Assembly (NCBI GenBank): GCA_934463345.1
Contig: CAKSJL010000037.1
Location: 1-16,491 of the forward strand
DNA: 16,491 bases
Direction: 5' to 3'
Origin: an uncultured Oscillospiraceae bacterium
GTDB lineage: Bacteria > Bacillota > Clostridia > Oscillospirales > Ruminococcaceae
Position numbers and translations under genes: made by a program. Below the pieces are notes generated by a model. The model was not told the DNA's origin. It ran no database searches and saw nothing but the letters and a program-made list of their open reading frames with translations. Position 1 is the first letter of the stretch. Each line of letters begins with the position of its first letter. Below, piece by piece: positions 6,596 through 14,034 of the stretch.

Positions 6596-6676
6596 TCAAT
6601 CCAGAAAAGCGGAGGTAATATGCATGGTATCGCTTTTCTCCCTCTTAGGCGAACCGTTTAAAACCAGTATTTTCAT
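5987..6676 (-). pseudogene. NAD(P)H-dependent FMN reductase-like gene with in-frame TGA
   Basis: An ATG at 6676 with GGGAG ten nt upstream starts MKILVLNGSPKREKSDTMHI..., the classic flavodoxin-fold N-terminus with the LNGSP phosphate-binding loop. After 26 codons (…SAFLD) a TGA at 6598-6596 interrupts, and the same frame continues MNKAADNDI…; relatives have Gly at this place (AFLxG), so a single GGA-to-TGA change explains it. Downstream the CxxC-x2-C cluster and LPLYCYG-like motif are intact and no other stop or frameshift is seen. It then runs without a stop into the methyltransferase. Other genes here (efp, the decarboxylase) end in TGA, so TGA is a real stop in this genome. Recent inactivation or a sequencing error are the leading readings. 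Confidence 0.7.
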
Positions 6677-6727
6677 TAAAATCACACTCCCGTTTTATGT
6701 GACATACATTTTGTAACGCATGATTTA

Positions 6728-6756
6728 ATTATACTGTTTTAAAACAAATTTATCAA
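6728..6756 (-). promoter_or_regulatory. Promoter of the oxidoreductase-methyltransferase unit, with palindrome in spacer
   Basis: -35 TTGATA (6756-6751) and perfect -10 TATAAT (6733-6728), 17-nt spacer, minus strand, about 52 nt from the ATG at 6676. The spacer holds the perfect palindrome TGTTTTAAAACA (6735-6746), placed where a repressor dimer could block RNA polymerase. The operator role is inference. Confidence 0.65.
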
Positions 6757-6794
6757 TAGAATTTCTGATATTTTTATCTGTGAAAAGGAGAGCG

Positions 6795-6832
6795 ATAAAA
6801 ATAAAGGACCACGACAAGCCGCCGCAGCCCTT
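6795..6832 (-). terminator. Intrinsic terminator after the CD1247-type gene
   Basis: On the minus strand a 12-pair stem with several G-U pairs (6832-6821 with 6815-6804; loop GGCTT) is followed by TATTTTTAT. It lies about 20 nt after the gene's stop codon and separates it from the oxidoreductase unit, which has its own promoter. Confidence 0.7.
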
Positions 6833-6851
6833 ACGTTGCAAAATTAACAGA

Positions 6852-7304
6852 TTATTCTTCTGTATCAGATTTTTCCGAATCAGCAAGCTCAACATCATCA
6901 AAATCAAATTCAAGACATGAGCCGCAGTTAGGACAATCAATAGAGCCTTCTTCAAGCATATACTCATCCAGAACTACTGTATCGCCGCATTCCGGACAGC
7001 AAACCTCATAAAGCTCGTCGCCGTCAAAATCATAGTCATCATCCTCATCATCTTCACAGCCGCAGTCACAACCACAGTCGTCAAAATCATAAAGATCCTC
7101 TTCAACCTCTCCGAGGTCAGAATCAAGGATGTCGCAAAGCTCAGAAAGCTCGTCAACCTGTGCCTGAAGACTGTCAACACAGTCAGTCATTTCCTGCATA
7201 ACCTCTGTCATCTGAACAAGCGCTCTGCCTTCCTTTGTTGTGGTATCAATTTCCATACCATCAAGAAGTCCCTTTAAATATGACATTTTTTCACTAAGCT
7301 TCAT
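6852..7304 (-). CDS. CD1247 N-terminal domain protein with acidic linker and zinc ribbon
   Basis: 150 residues. The N-terminus (MSYLKGLLDGMEID…, through about residue 70) resembles the CD1247 N-terminal domain found in small Clostridia proteins and is predicted helical. A very acidic, Cys-containing stretch follows (CGCDCGCEDDEDDDYDFDG near 78-96), then a C-terminal zinc ribbon with two Cys pairs (CCPECG near 102 and CPNCG near 123) and an acidic tail. No enzymatic motif is seen and the function is unknown; such proteins may bind metal or nucleic-acid machinery, but that is speculation. The start has a perfect AAAGGAG seven nt upstream. It is followed by a terminator, so it ends a transcription unit. 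Confidence 0.8.
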   Translation of the reverse strand: MKLSEKMSYLKGLLDGMEIDTTTKEGRALVQMTEVMQEMTDCVDSLQAQVDELSELCDILDSDLGEVEEDLYDFDDCGCDCGCEDDEDDDYDFDGDELYEVCCPECGDTVVLDEYMLEEGSIDCPNCGSCLEFDFDDVELADSEKSDTEE

Positions 7305-7347
7305 AAGAATCTCCTTTCAAAGCTCTGATTAGCATAATATGTTTTAT

Positions 7348-7376
7348 ATAATACCGCAATTTTCAGGCTGCGGCAA
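7348..7376 (-). promoter_or_regulatory. Weak candidate promoter of the CD1247-type gene
   Basis: -35 TTGCCG (7376-7371) and -10 TATTAT (7353-7348) with a 17-nt spacer, in the 98-nt gap between efp and this gene. The -35 matches consensus at four of six bases. No clear terminator follows efp, so read-through from efp is also possible. Confidence 0.35.
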
Positions 7377-7402
7377 AACCTTTGCAAAAAAGCAGCTTTA
7401 AA

Positions 7403-7960
7403 TCAAGCTCTTTCCATGTATTCGCCGGTTCTTGTATCAATACGAACCATATCGCCTTCGTTGATGAAGAGCGGAACTCTGATCTCTGCACCTGTTTCAA
7501 GAGTTGCCGGCTTTGTTGCGTTAGTTGCTGTATCGCCCTTGACGCCTGGCTCTGTGGATGTTACCTGAAGCTCAACGAATGTAGGCGGCTCAACAGCAAA
7601 TACTTTGCCCTTGTATGAGCAGATCTTGCAGATCATTTCTTCCTTTACAAACTTGAAGTTGTCTCCGAGAATGTCCTCACCAATAGGAACCTGCTCGTAT
7701 GTTTCAGTATCCATGAAGTAGTAAAGCTGACCGTCATTGTAGGAATACTGCATGTCCTTTCTTTCAATGAAAGCTGTAGGATACTTGTCTGTCGGGTTGA
7801 ATGAACGCTCAACAACTGCGCCTGTAATAACATTCTTGAACTTTGTTCTTACAAATGCTGCACCCTTACCCGGCTTAACATGCTGGAATTCAATTACCTG
7901 AACAACGTTTCCGTCAAGCTCAAATGTAACACCGTTTCTGAAATCGCCTGCTGTAATCAT
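7403..7960 (-). CDS. efp: Translation elongation factor P
   Basis: 185 residues, the normal EF-P length, covering all three beta-barrel domains. EF-P binds between the P and E sites of the ribosome and rescues stalling at polyproline. The N-terminal KOW-like domain has the loop [14 protein letters not shown] with Lys32 at the tip, the residue modified in many bacteria; the C-terminal signature is seen around [17 protein letters not shown] and ends with GEIRVPLF-like text ([20 protein letters not shown]). The ATG at 7960 is chosen because GAGGAG lies six nt upstream and homologs start there. The frame stays open for 31 more codons to an ATG at 8053, which I do not take as coding. It sits just after aroQ and the M24 peptidase, as in many Firmicutes. 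It stops with TGA. Confidence 0.96.
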   Translation of the reverse strand: MITAGDFRNGVTFELDGNVVQVIEFQHVKPGKGAAFVRTKFKNVITGAVVERSFNPTDKYPTAFIERKDMQYSYNDGQLYYFMDTETYEQVPIGEDILGDNFKFVKEEMICKICSYKGKVFAVEPPTFVELQVTSTEPGVKGDTATNATKPATLETGAEIRVPLFINEGDMVRIDTRTGEYMERA

Positions 7961-7986
7961 ATAATTCTCCTCACTGCCATTTTCTG

Positions 7987-8021
7987 CGGCAGCTACCGTC
8001 CTTGCGGCTGACGGTAAGCCG
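7987..8021 (-). promoter_or_regulatory. Hairpin in the efp 5' leader
   Basis: TACCGTC (7994-8000) pairs exactly with GACGGTA (8010-8016) around a 9-nt loop, and CGGC/GCCG (7987-7990, 8018-8021) extends the stem past a small internal loop. It sits 15 nt or more upstream of the efp ribosome binding site within a leader of about 97 nt. No T-tract follows on the minus strand, so it is not a terminator. Confidence 0.5.
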
Positions 8022-8063
8022 AAATTTTCCATATAACAATAATCTGACTTCATCGTGAAACCG

Positions 8064-8091
8064 ATTATAATACTTATAATTTATTTTACAA
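8064..8091 (-). promoter_or_regulatory. efp promoter
   Basis: Minus strand: -35 TTGTAA (8091-8086), 16-nt spacer, perfect -10 TATAAT (8069-8064), in the A/T-rich gap after the M24 peptidase gene. A second overlapping candidate, TTGCAA-17-TAAAAT, lies slightly upstream. The predicted start (near 8057) gives efp a leader of about 97 nt. Confidence 0.55.
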
Positions 8092-8118
8092 CATTTTTCT
8101 TTTCTTTGCAATAGTTTT

Positions 8119-9180
8119 TTATAAAATTATCAGTTTTTTAGGACAGGTTGTCAAATTATCGCACCCATTTTCAGCAACAACAACGAAATCTTCTATTCTG
8201 ATTCCGAATTCTTCCGGTAAATATATTCCCGGTTCAACCGTAACCACCATATTTTCCTTAAGAATTGTTTCTGATTTCTCAGACGCTGTCGGCGCTTCAT
8301 GGATCTCCATACCAACCCCATGTCCGAGCGCATGTCCAAAGCAGTCGCCGAAACCGGCTTCTTCAATGACTCTTCTTGCGCTGCGGTCAAGCTCACCTCC
8401 GGTTATCCCGGCTCTGACTGTTTCGATTCCTTTAAGCTGTGCCCTTAGAACGATATCATAAACCTCCTTCATTCTTTCAGAAGGCTGACCAACACATACA
8501 GTTCTTGTCATATCGCTGTGCCAACCGTCATAGACCGCACCAAAATCCATAAGAACAAAATCACCGTCAGAAACTCTGCATTCCGAAGGAACGCCATGCG
8601 GCATCGACGTATTTTTTCCACAGAGCGCAATCGTATCAAACGACACAGCCTCAGCACCGTTTCTCAGCATAAAATCATCAAGACAGAGAGATATTTCACG
8701 TTCAGTAACGCCAGGCTTTATAAAATTCAAAACCTCATCAAATGCTCTTTCTGCAATTTTCTGAGCGCTTCTTATTTTTTCAATTTCTGCCGGACTCTTG
8801 ACAGTTCTCATCTTTGATATATTATCGCTCAGTTCATTGTTTTTTATGAACAGAAATTCCGGAAATTTTTCTTCCCAGAACGCCATTCTTTCAAGCGTCA
8901 TATCAGCAGCTTCAACGGCAATGCTGTTTGCGCTGTGCTTTTTCATAAGTCCTGATATCTGCTCTTTAAGGTTTTTATATTCAATAACCTCGCAGCTTTT
9001 TACCGTCTTTCTTGCCTTTTCAATATATCTGAAATCTATAAGCAAATACGCCGCATCCCTGAATATGAGAACCATTCCGGCAGAAGATTTCATACCTGTA
9101 AAATATCTCCTGTTTATATCGGAGGTTATAAGCGCACAGTCAGCATTTTTAGGAATATCAAGCATCATCGTTGTGTTCAT
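8119..9180 (-). CDS. M24-family metallopeptidase (Xaa-Pro aminopeptidase/dipeptidase-like)
   Basis: 353 residues with the creatinase-like N-terminal domain (about 1-120) and the pita-bread catalytic domain. All five metal ligands are visible: Asp212 (LMDFGAVYDG), Asp223 (HSDMTRT), His287 (GHALGHGVGMEIHE), Glu316 (TVEPGIYLP) and Glu330 (GIRIEDF). It should be a cytoplasmic two-metal enzyme releasing residues next to proline (YqhT/PepQ/PepP type); exact specificity cannot be read. Start: GAGGAGG eight nt upstream, the site overlapping the 3' end of aroQ, three nt away. The order aroQ - M24 peptidase - efp is a common Firmicutes arrangement. Confidence 0.92.
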   Translation of the reverse strand: MNTTMMLDIPKNADCALITSDINRRYFTGMKSSAGMVLIFRDAAYLLIDFRYIEKARKTVKSCEVIEYKNLKEQISGLMKKHSANSIAVEAADMTLERMAFWEEKFPEFLFIKNNELSDNISKMRTVKSPAEIEKIRSAQKIAERAFDEVLNFIKPGVTEREISLCLDDFMLRNGAEAVSFDTIALCGKNTSMPHGVPSECRVSDGDFVLMDFGAVYDGWHSDMTRTVCVGQPSERMKEVYDIVLRAQLKGIETVRAGITGGELDRSARRVIEEAGFGDCFGHALGHGVGMEIHEAPTASEKSETILKENMVVTVEPGIYLPEEFGIRIEDFVVVAENGCDNLTTCPKKLIIL

Positions 9181-9183
9181 GAC

Positions 9184-9624
9184 TTATACCTCCTCAGAAT
9201 ACTTTGTAAGCGCATCCATTGCCATCAGATAGCCGGAAAGTCCGAAACCTGATATGCTTCCCCTGCACACAGGAGCTATAACGGAATTTTTTCTGAATTC
9301 ATCCCTTGCAAAAACGTTGCTTATATGTACCTCTATGACCGGTATCCTTATTGCGGCAATAGCGTCACGAATAGCATAGCTGTAATGCGTATATGCTCCG
9401 GCATTGAGTATAACGCCGTCAGCATCCTTTCTTGACATGTGAAGTCTGTCAATAATAGCGCCCTCATGATTCGACTGAAATATCTCGCATTTCACTCCAA
9501 GTTTGTCAGCTCTGTCCATTATCATTTCACTAAGCGTACTGTAGCTCTGACTGCCATAGATTCCCGGCTCTCTTTCACCTAAAAGATTCAGATTCGGTCC
9601 GTTTATAACAAGTATCTTTTTCAT
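9184..9624 (-). CDS. aroQ: Type II 3-dehydroquinate dehydratase
   Basis: 146 residues, the normal length. It dehydrates 3-dehydroquinate to 3-dehydroshikimate in the shikimate pathway as a cytoplasmic dodecamer. Motifs: INGPNLNLLGEREPGIYG with catalytic Tyr23, SNHEGAIIDRLH near 51, LNAGAYTHYSYAIRD near 73, EVHISNVFARDEFR with catalytic His100, and APVCRGSISGFGL with Arg121. The start overlaps its ribosome site with the end of the TIM-barrel gene (GTGAAAGGATAGGAAA). No other aromatic-pathway gene is in the window. Confidence 0.96.
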   Translation of the reverse strand: MKKILVINGPNLNLLGEREPGIYGSQSYSTLSEMIMDRADKLGVKCEIFQSNHEGAIIDRLHMSRKDADGVILNAGAYTHYSYAIRDAIAAIRIPVIEVHISNVFARDEFRKNSVIAPVCRGSISGFGLSGYLMAMDALTKYSEEV

Positions 9625-9628
9625 TTTC

Positions 9629-10486
9629 CTATCCTTTCACATATCCGGTATAGCTCTGCTTCATTGTAAGAGCGTCCTCTGCCTGCGTTCCTGCGCTTTC
9701 GCATATAAAGACAGGCGACAGATTCTTCTTCGCAACAAGTTCCATAAGCGGTTCATATTCCGGCCCGTACTCAGTATCCTCAAAGGTCAGATGCTTTTTT
9801 TCTCCGCCCGGATCTGTATACATTATCTTTGAAAAGTGGCTGTGAAAAATCCTCAGCCTGTCTGCACCAAGTGCATTTTCAACCTTGTCAAGCATTGCTT
9901 CATAATCTAAAGCAGTTTTTATACCGCCAAGCGTTCTTGCATTGAGATGCCCGAAGTCAATGCATGGCAGGAATGTGTCGTCAAGCCTGCAAAGCTCTAA
10001 AACCTCCTCAAGCGTTCCAAGCTGATTTACCTTGCCCATAGTTTCCGGACAGAAGTGTACAGCCTCAAAGCCCTGTTCAATTGCCTGTTTTCTCGCTCTT
10101 GAAAGAGTATCCTTGGCAAGCTCAAGAGCCTCCTCACGACTCATCTTTGAGCATGAACCGCTGTGTATGACTATTCTGTCCGCACCAAGCCTTAAAGCAG
10201 CGTCACAGCTCTGGAGTATATAATTTATGCTGTTGTCACGTTTTTCCGGTTCGACTGAAGAAAGCGAAATAAAATACGGCGCATGCAGCGAAAGACCGAT
10301 ACCATTTTCCTCTGCTTTGCTGCGTATTGCAGAAGCGGTTTTGTCGCTTACCTTTACTCCGCGTCCGCACTGATATTCATACCAGTCAAGTCCCATTTCC
10401 CTGAGAAATACCGGAGCGTCTGCGGTTGATTTATATTTTGCGGAAAAGCTTTCAGAGTTTCCCGCCGGTCCGAATTTTGCTGACAT
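9629..10486 (-). CDS. Endonuclease IV-like TIM-barrel metalloprotein
   Basis: 285 residues, the same length as E. coli Nfo. The pattern of metal-binding residues of the AP endonuclease 2 fold is largely present: His68 (LHAPYF), His108 (VIHSGSC), Glu148 (CPETMG), Asp177 and His180 (IDFGHLNA), His215 (FHSHFS), His232 (KKHLTFED) and Glu263 (ICESAG). Either a deoxyribonuclease IV acting on abasic sites or a related sugar-phosphate isomerase/epimerase fold enzyme fits; the near-complete ligand set favours the nuclease-like group. The ATG at 10486 is chosen (GGAGG seven nt upstream); the frame extends to 10540 but that would lie inside the HAD gene. Its ATG overlaps the HAD stop as TAATG, implying translational coupling. 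Confidence 0.82.
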   Translation of the reverse strand: MSAKFGPAGNSESFSAKYKSTADAPVFLREMGLDWYEYQCGRGVKVSDKTASAIRSKAEENGIGLSLHAPYFISLSSVEPEKRDNSINYILQSCDAALRLGADRIVIHSGSCSKMSREEALELAKDTLSRARKQAIEQGFEAVHFCPETMGKVNQLGTLEEVLELCRLDDTFLPCIDFGHLNARTLGGIKTALDYEAMLDKVENALGADRLRIFHSHFSKIMYTDPGGEKKHLTFEDTEYGPEYEPLMELVAKKNLSPVFICESAGTQAEDALTMKQSYTGYVKG

Positions 10487-10986
10487 TACAATGCCTCCTG
10501 TTTTTTTGAGATTTTCGGCAGAAACGGCTTTTCCGCCCATCTTTTAAATTTAAAGAATCTTGTTTTCTCATGCTCAATAGGATAAACAAATATTCCCCTG
10601 ACACGTTTAAGATTTGCTCCAAGCATATCGGTAAATATCTGATCGCCGACAACTGCAAGCTGCGAAAAAGGAATTCCCATAAGCTTCTGCGCCCTGTTAA
10701 AACCGCTTGAAAGAGGTTTTTTTCCTTCACAGACAAATTCCAGCCCCAGCATGTCTGCAAATGGCTGAACTCTCAGAGGGTGATTATTTGAAACGATAAC
10801 AAGCCTTATACCTGCATTTTTCATTGCCGCTATCCATTCAGGAACGCCTTCCCCCGGAACAGGATTGTCATGAGTTGTAAGCGTATTGTCGAGATCAAGC
10901 AAAAGTCCTCTGATATTATTTTTTTCAAGAAAATCCGGCGTTATTTCTGTTACACGCCAGAAAGCAAAGTCAGATTTAAAAAGCAT
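10486..10986 (-). CDS. YqeG-family HAD phosphatase (subfamily IIIA)
   Basis: 166 residues. HAD motifs: LLLDLDNTLT with nucleophile Asp31 and Asp33, VIVSNN near 63 (motif II), KKPLSSG near 89 (motif III Lys), and GDQIFTD at 114-120 (motif IV). Length and the GDQxxTD ending match the YqeG family found across Firmicutes; the physiological substrate is not established. In Bacillus yqeG lies beside aroD-like and yqeH genes; here it leads an operon with an Nfo-like protein and aroQ. The start has AAGGAA upstream of the ATG at 10986. An extended -10 lies just upstream. Confidence 0.88.
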   Translation of the reverse strand: MLFKSDFAFWRVTEITPDFLEKNNIRGLLLDLDNTLTTHDNPVPGEGVPEWIAAMKNAGIRLVIVSNNHPLRVQPFADMLGLEFVCEGKKPLSSGFNRAQKLMGIPFSQLAVVGDQIFTDMLGANLKRVRGIFVYPIEHEKTRFFKFKRWAEKPFLPKISKKQEAL

Positions 10987-11009
10987 GGCGTAAATTCCTT
11001 CCGTTGTGT

Positions 11010-11018
11010 ATTATAGCA
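11010..11018 (-). promoter_or_regulatory. Extended -10 promoter of the yqeG-aroQ operon
   Basis: Minus strand TGCTATAAT, a perfect TG-n-TATAAT; the -35 position (AAATAT) is poor, as is usual for extended -10 promoters. TTGTG and CACAA flank the -10 as 5-bp inverted repeats, a possible but weak operator. The predicted transcript starts about 15-20 nt before the yqeG ATG. Confidence 0.45.
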
Positions 11019-11042
11019 CAAAATCCATGTCGATATTTACAT

Positions 11043-11105
11043 AAGGCAATACTCAGTGCAACACAGCGCAAAGACAGTCTGACAGCTCTGTGTACAACCT
11101 GCCTT
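11043..11105. repeat. Nested inverted repeats between rpsU terminator and yqeG promoter
   Basis: Outer arms AAGGCA (11043-11048) and TGCCTT (11100-11105), inner arms ACACAG (11061-11066) and CTGTGT (11088-11093), with a further short palindrome AGACAGTCT inside. The 63-nt unit could fold as one stem with internal loops. No gene or terminator accounts for it. Confidence 0.4.
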
Positions 11106-11145
11106 TACATCGTAAGCATTTTATGTGAACACGCTCTGATTGCTT

Positions 11146-11176
11146 AAAAGAAAAAAGCGAGCTTTCGCCCGCTTTT
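11146..11176 (-). terminator. rpsU intrinsic terminator
   Basis: Minus strand: AAAAGCGGGC, GAAA tetraloop, GCTCGCTTTT (one G-U pair), then a T-rich tail (TTTTTTCTTTTA). It lies about 40 nt after the rpsU stop codon, so it closes a monocistronic rpsU unit. Confidence 0.85.
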
Positions 11177-11215
11177 CACTTTGCATTAAGATTGATCACC
11201 AATCGCTAATACGGA

Positions 11216-11389
11216 TTAATATTTACGCTTACGAGCTGCCTCAGACTTCTTCTTACGTTTAACTGAAGGCTTTTCGTAATGTTCTCTCTTACGAACTTCA
11301 GCAATAACGCCGTCCTTAGCACATGATCTCTTAAAACGCTTAAGAGCTGTGTCTAACGATTCGTTCTTACCAACGCGAACTTCTGCCAC
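11216..11389 (-). CDS. rpsU: Ribosomal protein bS21
   Basis: 57 residues, the normal bS21 length, a basic small-subunit protein near the anti-Shine-Dalgarno end of 16S rRNA. Highly typical text: [18 protein letters not shown] near the N-terminus, then [20 protein letters not shown]. The start is a GTG at 11389, read as M-AEVRVG, with GGAGGG six nt upstream; the frame runs upstream to 11434 but those codons have no family counterpart. It has its own promoter, leader and terminator. In many Firmicutes rpsU is linked to gatB/yqeY genes; that is not the case here. Confidence 0.96.
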   Translation of the reverse strand: MAEVRVGKNESLDTALKRFKRSCAKDGVIAEVRKREHYEKPSVKRKKKSEAARKRKY

Positions 11390-11465
11390 TGTTTTCCCTC
11401 CCTTTGCCACAAAGACAGAGGTTTTTAGATGCAAACTTCTCTGCTTCTAAATATATACTAATCAT

Positions 11466-11488
11466 TTCAATCCGTAAAACGGAATGAA
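11466..11488 (-). promoter_or_regulatory. Small hairpin in the rpsU leader
   Basis: TCCGT/ACGGA (11471-11475, 11479-11483) with the flanking TTCA/TGAA-type pairs gives nine base pairs with one mismatch, in the middle of the approximately 150-nt rpsU leader. It is not followed by a T-tract. Confidence 0.4.
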
Positions 11489-11519
11489 TGTCAGTTTATC
11501 AAACCTTGTTTTGCTGCAA

Positions 11520-11539
11520 TTACAAAATTGATTTTGTAA
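11520..11539. promoter_or_regulatory. Perfect palindrome at the rpsU transcription start (operator candidate)
   Basis: TTACAAAAT and ATTTTGTAA are exact 9-bp reverse complements separated by two bases. The site begins about 11 nt downstream of the rpsU -10, so it covers roughly +4 to +24. Its symmetry and place fit a repressor operator; the regulator is not in the window. Confidence 0.5.
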
Positions 11540-11549
11540 CTTAATATTC

Positions 11550-11578
11550 ATTTTATCACACAATACTATAATTGTCAA
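11550..11578 (-). promoter_or_regulatory. rpsU promoter
   Basis: Minus strand: perfect -35 TTGACA (11578-11573), 17-nt spacer, -10 TAAAAT (11555-11550). One of the strongest promoters in the window, as suits a ribosomal protein gene. It starts within about 30 nt of the leuS stop codon. Confidence 0.8.
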
Positions 11579-11606
11579 GCCTAAATTTCCTGCAAGTTAA
11601 ATTTTG

Positions 11607-14015
11607 TTACTTTACTACAAAATTTACGATTTTATTTGGTACATATACCTGTTTTACAACAGTTTTTCCGCTGACAGCTTCGCTAACTTTTTCCTCTTTC
11701 AGAGCATCAGCAAGAATTGTATCCTTATCTCCATCCTTTGGAACATTCATTTTAGCCTTAATTCTGCCATTTACCTGAACAACAATTTCAACCATATCAT
11801 CAACGCAAAGTGCTTCGTCATAGGTCGGCCATGGCTGTTTGTCAAGAATTTCACCAAAGTTCTGCTCATACATTTCCTCTGTAAGGTGTGGTGCGAAAGG
11901 ATTGAGAAGCATGAGGAAGGTTTTAAGCTCCGCATGGTTTATGCTTCCTGACGCATATATTTCATTTATCAAAGCCATCATAGCAGCAATTGATGTATTA
12001 AACTTAAGGTTTTCAATATCCTCGCTTACCTTCTTTATTGTCTTATGGAACGAAGAGGTAAGCTCCTTTCTGTACTCATCACCGTCAGTAAGCATATCCT
12101 GAAGTGCCCATACCCTGTCAAGAAATCTCTTGCAGCCCTTGATGCTTGAAGGACTCCATGGAGCAGTCTTTTCAAAATCGCCTATGAACATTTCATAGAG
12201 ACGGAGTGTATCTGCGCCGTATTCCTTTACAACGTCATCCGGATTAATTACATTTCCTCTTGACTTGGACATCTTCTGACCATCCTCGCCCAGAATCATA
12301 CCATGCGATGTACGCTTCATATATGGTTCTTTTGTAGTTGTAACTCCGATGTCATAAAGGAACTTATGCCAGAATCTTGAATAGAGCAGATGAAGCGTTG
12401 TATGCTCCATACCGCCGTTGTACCAGTCAACCGGCATCCAGTAGTCAAGCGCTTCCTTTGATGCAAGACATTCTTTGTTCTTAGGATCGCAGTATCTCAG
12501 AAAATACCATGACGAACCAGCCCACTGCGGCATTGTGTCAGTTTCCCTCTTTGCAGGACCTCCGCAGTGAGGGCATGTCGTATTTATAAAGCTCTCAAGG
12601 GTTGAAAGAGGACTTTCCCCGTTGTCTGTCGGCATATAGCTTTCAACATCAGGAAGAGTCAGAGGAAGCTGATCCTCCGGAAGCGCAACCCAGCCGCACT
12701 TGTCACAGTGAACAACAGGTATAGGCTCGCCCCAGTAACGCTGACGTGAAAATACCCAGTCACGCAGCTTGTAATTTACCTTTGAATGACCCTTGCCGTT
12801 TTCCTCAAGCCATTCCTTTATCTTTACCTTTGCGTCGTCAACAGAAAGTCCGTCAAGGAATCCGCTGTTTGTCATTATGCCTGTTGCGCAGTCTGTAAAG
12901 GCTTCCTTTTCAACATCTCCGCCCTTTACAACCTCAATAATCGGAAGATTAAATACCTTTGCAAATTCATAGTCACGAGTATCATGCGCCGGAACTGCCA
13001 TGATAGCTCCTGTACCATAAGACATAAGAACATAATCGGAAATGAAGATAGGAATTTCTTTTCCGTTTACAGGATTTATACCCATAACACCCTTCAGCTG
13101 AACGCCGGTCTTGTCCTTGTTCATTTCTGTACGGTCAAAGTCGGATTTCTTTGCAGCCATTTCCTGATAAGCCTTGATTTCATCCATATTTTCAAGCTTG
13201 TCAGCCCATTTTTCAATATAAGGATGCTCCGGAGCAATAACCATATATGTAGCTCCAAAAAGTGTATCTGGTCTTGTTGTATAAACTGTCAGGATATCGC
13301 CGGCAGTTGAACCGAAATTCACCTCTGCACCAGTTGAACGTCCGATCCAGTTTGTCTGTGTTGACTTGATCTTGTCGAGATAATTTACCTCAGCCAGATC
13401 GTCAAGGAGTCTCTGGGCATACTCTGTAATTTTGAGCATCCACTGTGACTTTACCTTTCTTATTACCTCTCCGCCACAACGTTCACAGCAGCCGCCGACA
13501 ACCTCTTCATTCGCAAGAACTACCTTACAGGAAGTACACCAGTTTACAGCCATTTCCTTCTTATAGGCAAGACCCTTTTTGAACATTTCAAGGAATATCC
13601 ACTGAGTCCATTTATAGTACTCAGGGTCTGTCGTATCTATTTCTCTGTCCCAGTCAAAGGAAAGTCCAAGCATTTTAAGCTGATCCTTGAAATGGGCAAT
13701 ATTTTTCTTTGTAACGATTGCCGGATGAATCTTGTTTTTAATAGCATAATTTTCGGTCGGAAGTCCGAAAGCGTCCCAGCCCATTGGGAACAGTACATTG
13801 TAACCCTCAAGACGTCTTTTTCTTGAAACTATGTCCATTGCAGTGTACGGACGTGGATGACCTATATGAAGTCCCTGACCTGACGGATACGGAAATTCTA
13901 CAAGTGCATAAAATTTAGGCTTTGAATAGTCGGTACCTGCCTTAAAGGTCTTGTTTTCATCCCAGTATTTCTGCCATTTCTTTTCTATAGCAGTAAAGTT
14001 ATACTTTTCGCTCAT
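11607..14015 (-). CDS. leuS: Leucyl-tRNA synthetase
   Basis: 802 residues, full length for bacterial LeuRS. It charges tRNA-Leu and proofreads. Signatures: [21 protein letters not shown] with HIGH at 50-53; [17 protein letters not shown] near 78; a zinc-type Cys cluster (NWCTSC, CCERCGG near 158-182); the CP1 editing domain with [12 protein letters not shown] at 246-257 and [21 protein letters not shown], indicating retained editing; a second Cys set near [31 protein letters not shown] near 582; and the anticodon-binding and C-terminal domains ending [15 protein letters not shown]. It lies 19 nt after the small membrane-protein gene and there is no room for a T-box leader directly in front, so regulation is likely through the operon promoter beyond the window. 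No clear terminator follows. Confidence 0.98.
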   Translation of the reverse strand: MSEKYNFTAIEKKWQKYWDENKTFKAGTDYSKPKFYALVEFPYPSGQGLHIGHPRPYTAMDIVSRKRRLEGYNVLFPMGWDAFGLPTENYAIKNKIHPAIVTKKNIAHFKDQLKMLGLSFDWDREIDTTDPEYYKWTQWIFLEMFKKGLAYKKEMAVNWCTSCKVVLANEEVVGGCCERCGGEVIRKVKSQWMLKITEYAQRLLDDLAEVNYLDKIKSTQTNWIGRSTGAEVNFGSTAGDILTVYTTRPDTLFGATYMVIAPEHPYIEKWADKLENMDEIKAYQEMAAKKSDFDRTEMNKDKTGVQLKGVMGINPVNGKEIPIFISDYVLMSYGTGAIMAVPAHDTRDYEFAKVFNLPIIEVVKGGDVEKEAFTDCATGIMTNSGFLDGLSVDDAKVKIKEWLEENGKGHSKVNYKLRDWVFSRQRYWGEPIPVVHCDKCGWVALPEDQLPLTLPDVESYMPTDNGESPLSTLESFINTTCPHCGGPAKRETDTMPQWAGSSWYFLRYCDPKNKECLASKEALDYWMPVDWYNGGMEHTTLHLLYSRFWHKFLYDIGVTTTKEPYMKRTSHGMILGEDGQKMSKSRGNVINPDDVVKEYGADTLRLYEMFIGDFEKTAPWSPSSIKGCKRFLDRVWALQDMLTDGDEYRKELTSSFHKTIKKVSEDIENLKFNTSIAAMMALINEIYASGSINHAELKTFLMLLNPFAPHLTEEMYEQNFGEILDKQPWPTYDEALCVDDMVEIVVQVNGRIKAKMNVPKDGDKDTILADALKEEKVSEAVSGKTVVKQVYVPNKIVNFVVK

Positions 14016-14034
14016 TTAATATCATTCCTCTTAA

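Noticed and set aside
6596..6598. TGA as a recoded codon (selenocysteine or altered code)
   Set aside because: efp and the decarboxylase end at TGA in this window, so TGA is a stop; the family residue here is Gly, not Cys, which argues against selenocysteine.
6725..6967. 80-aa minus-strand ORF overlapping the end of the CD1247-type gene
   Set aside because: Out of frame with the real gene, runs across the terminator, no ribosome site; a shadow.
11520..11539. Palindrome as a leuS terminator
   Set aside because: Only a two-base centre, A/T-rich arms and no T-tract after it on the minus strand; it also lies downstream of the rpsU promoter.
12786..13310. 174-aa plus-strand ORF
   Set aside because: Antisense to the conserved editing-domain region of leuS; no domain, no ribosome site.
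14016..14034. T-box leader in front of leuS
   Set aside because: Only 19 nt separate leuS from the preceding gene; there is no room for a T-box and no specifier-type structure.
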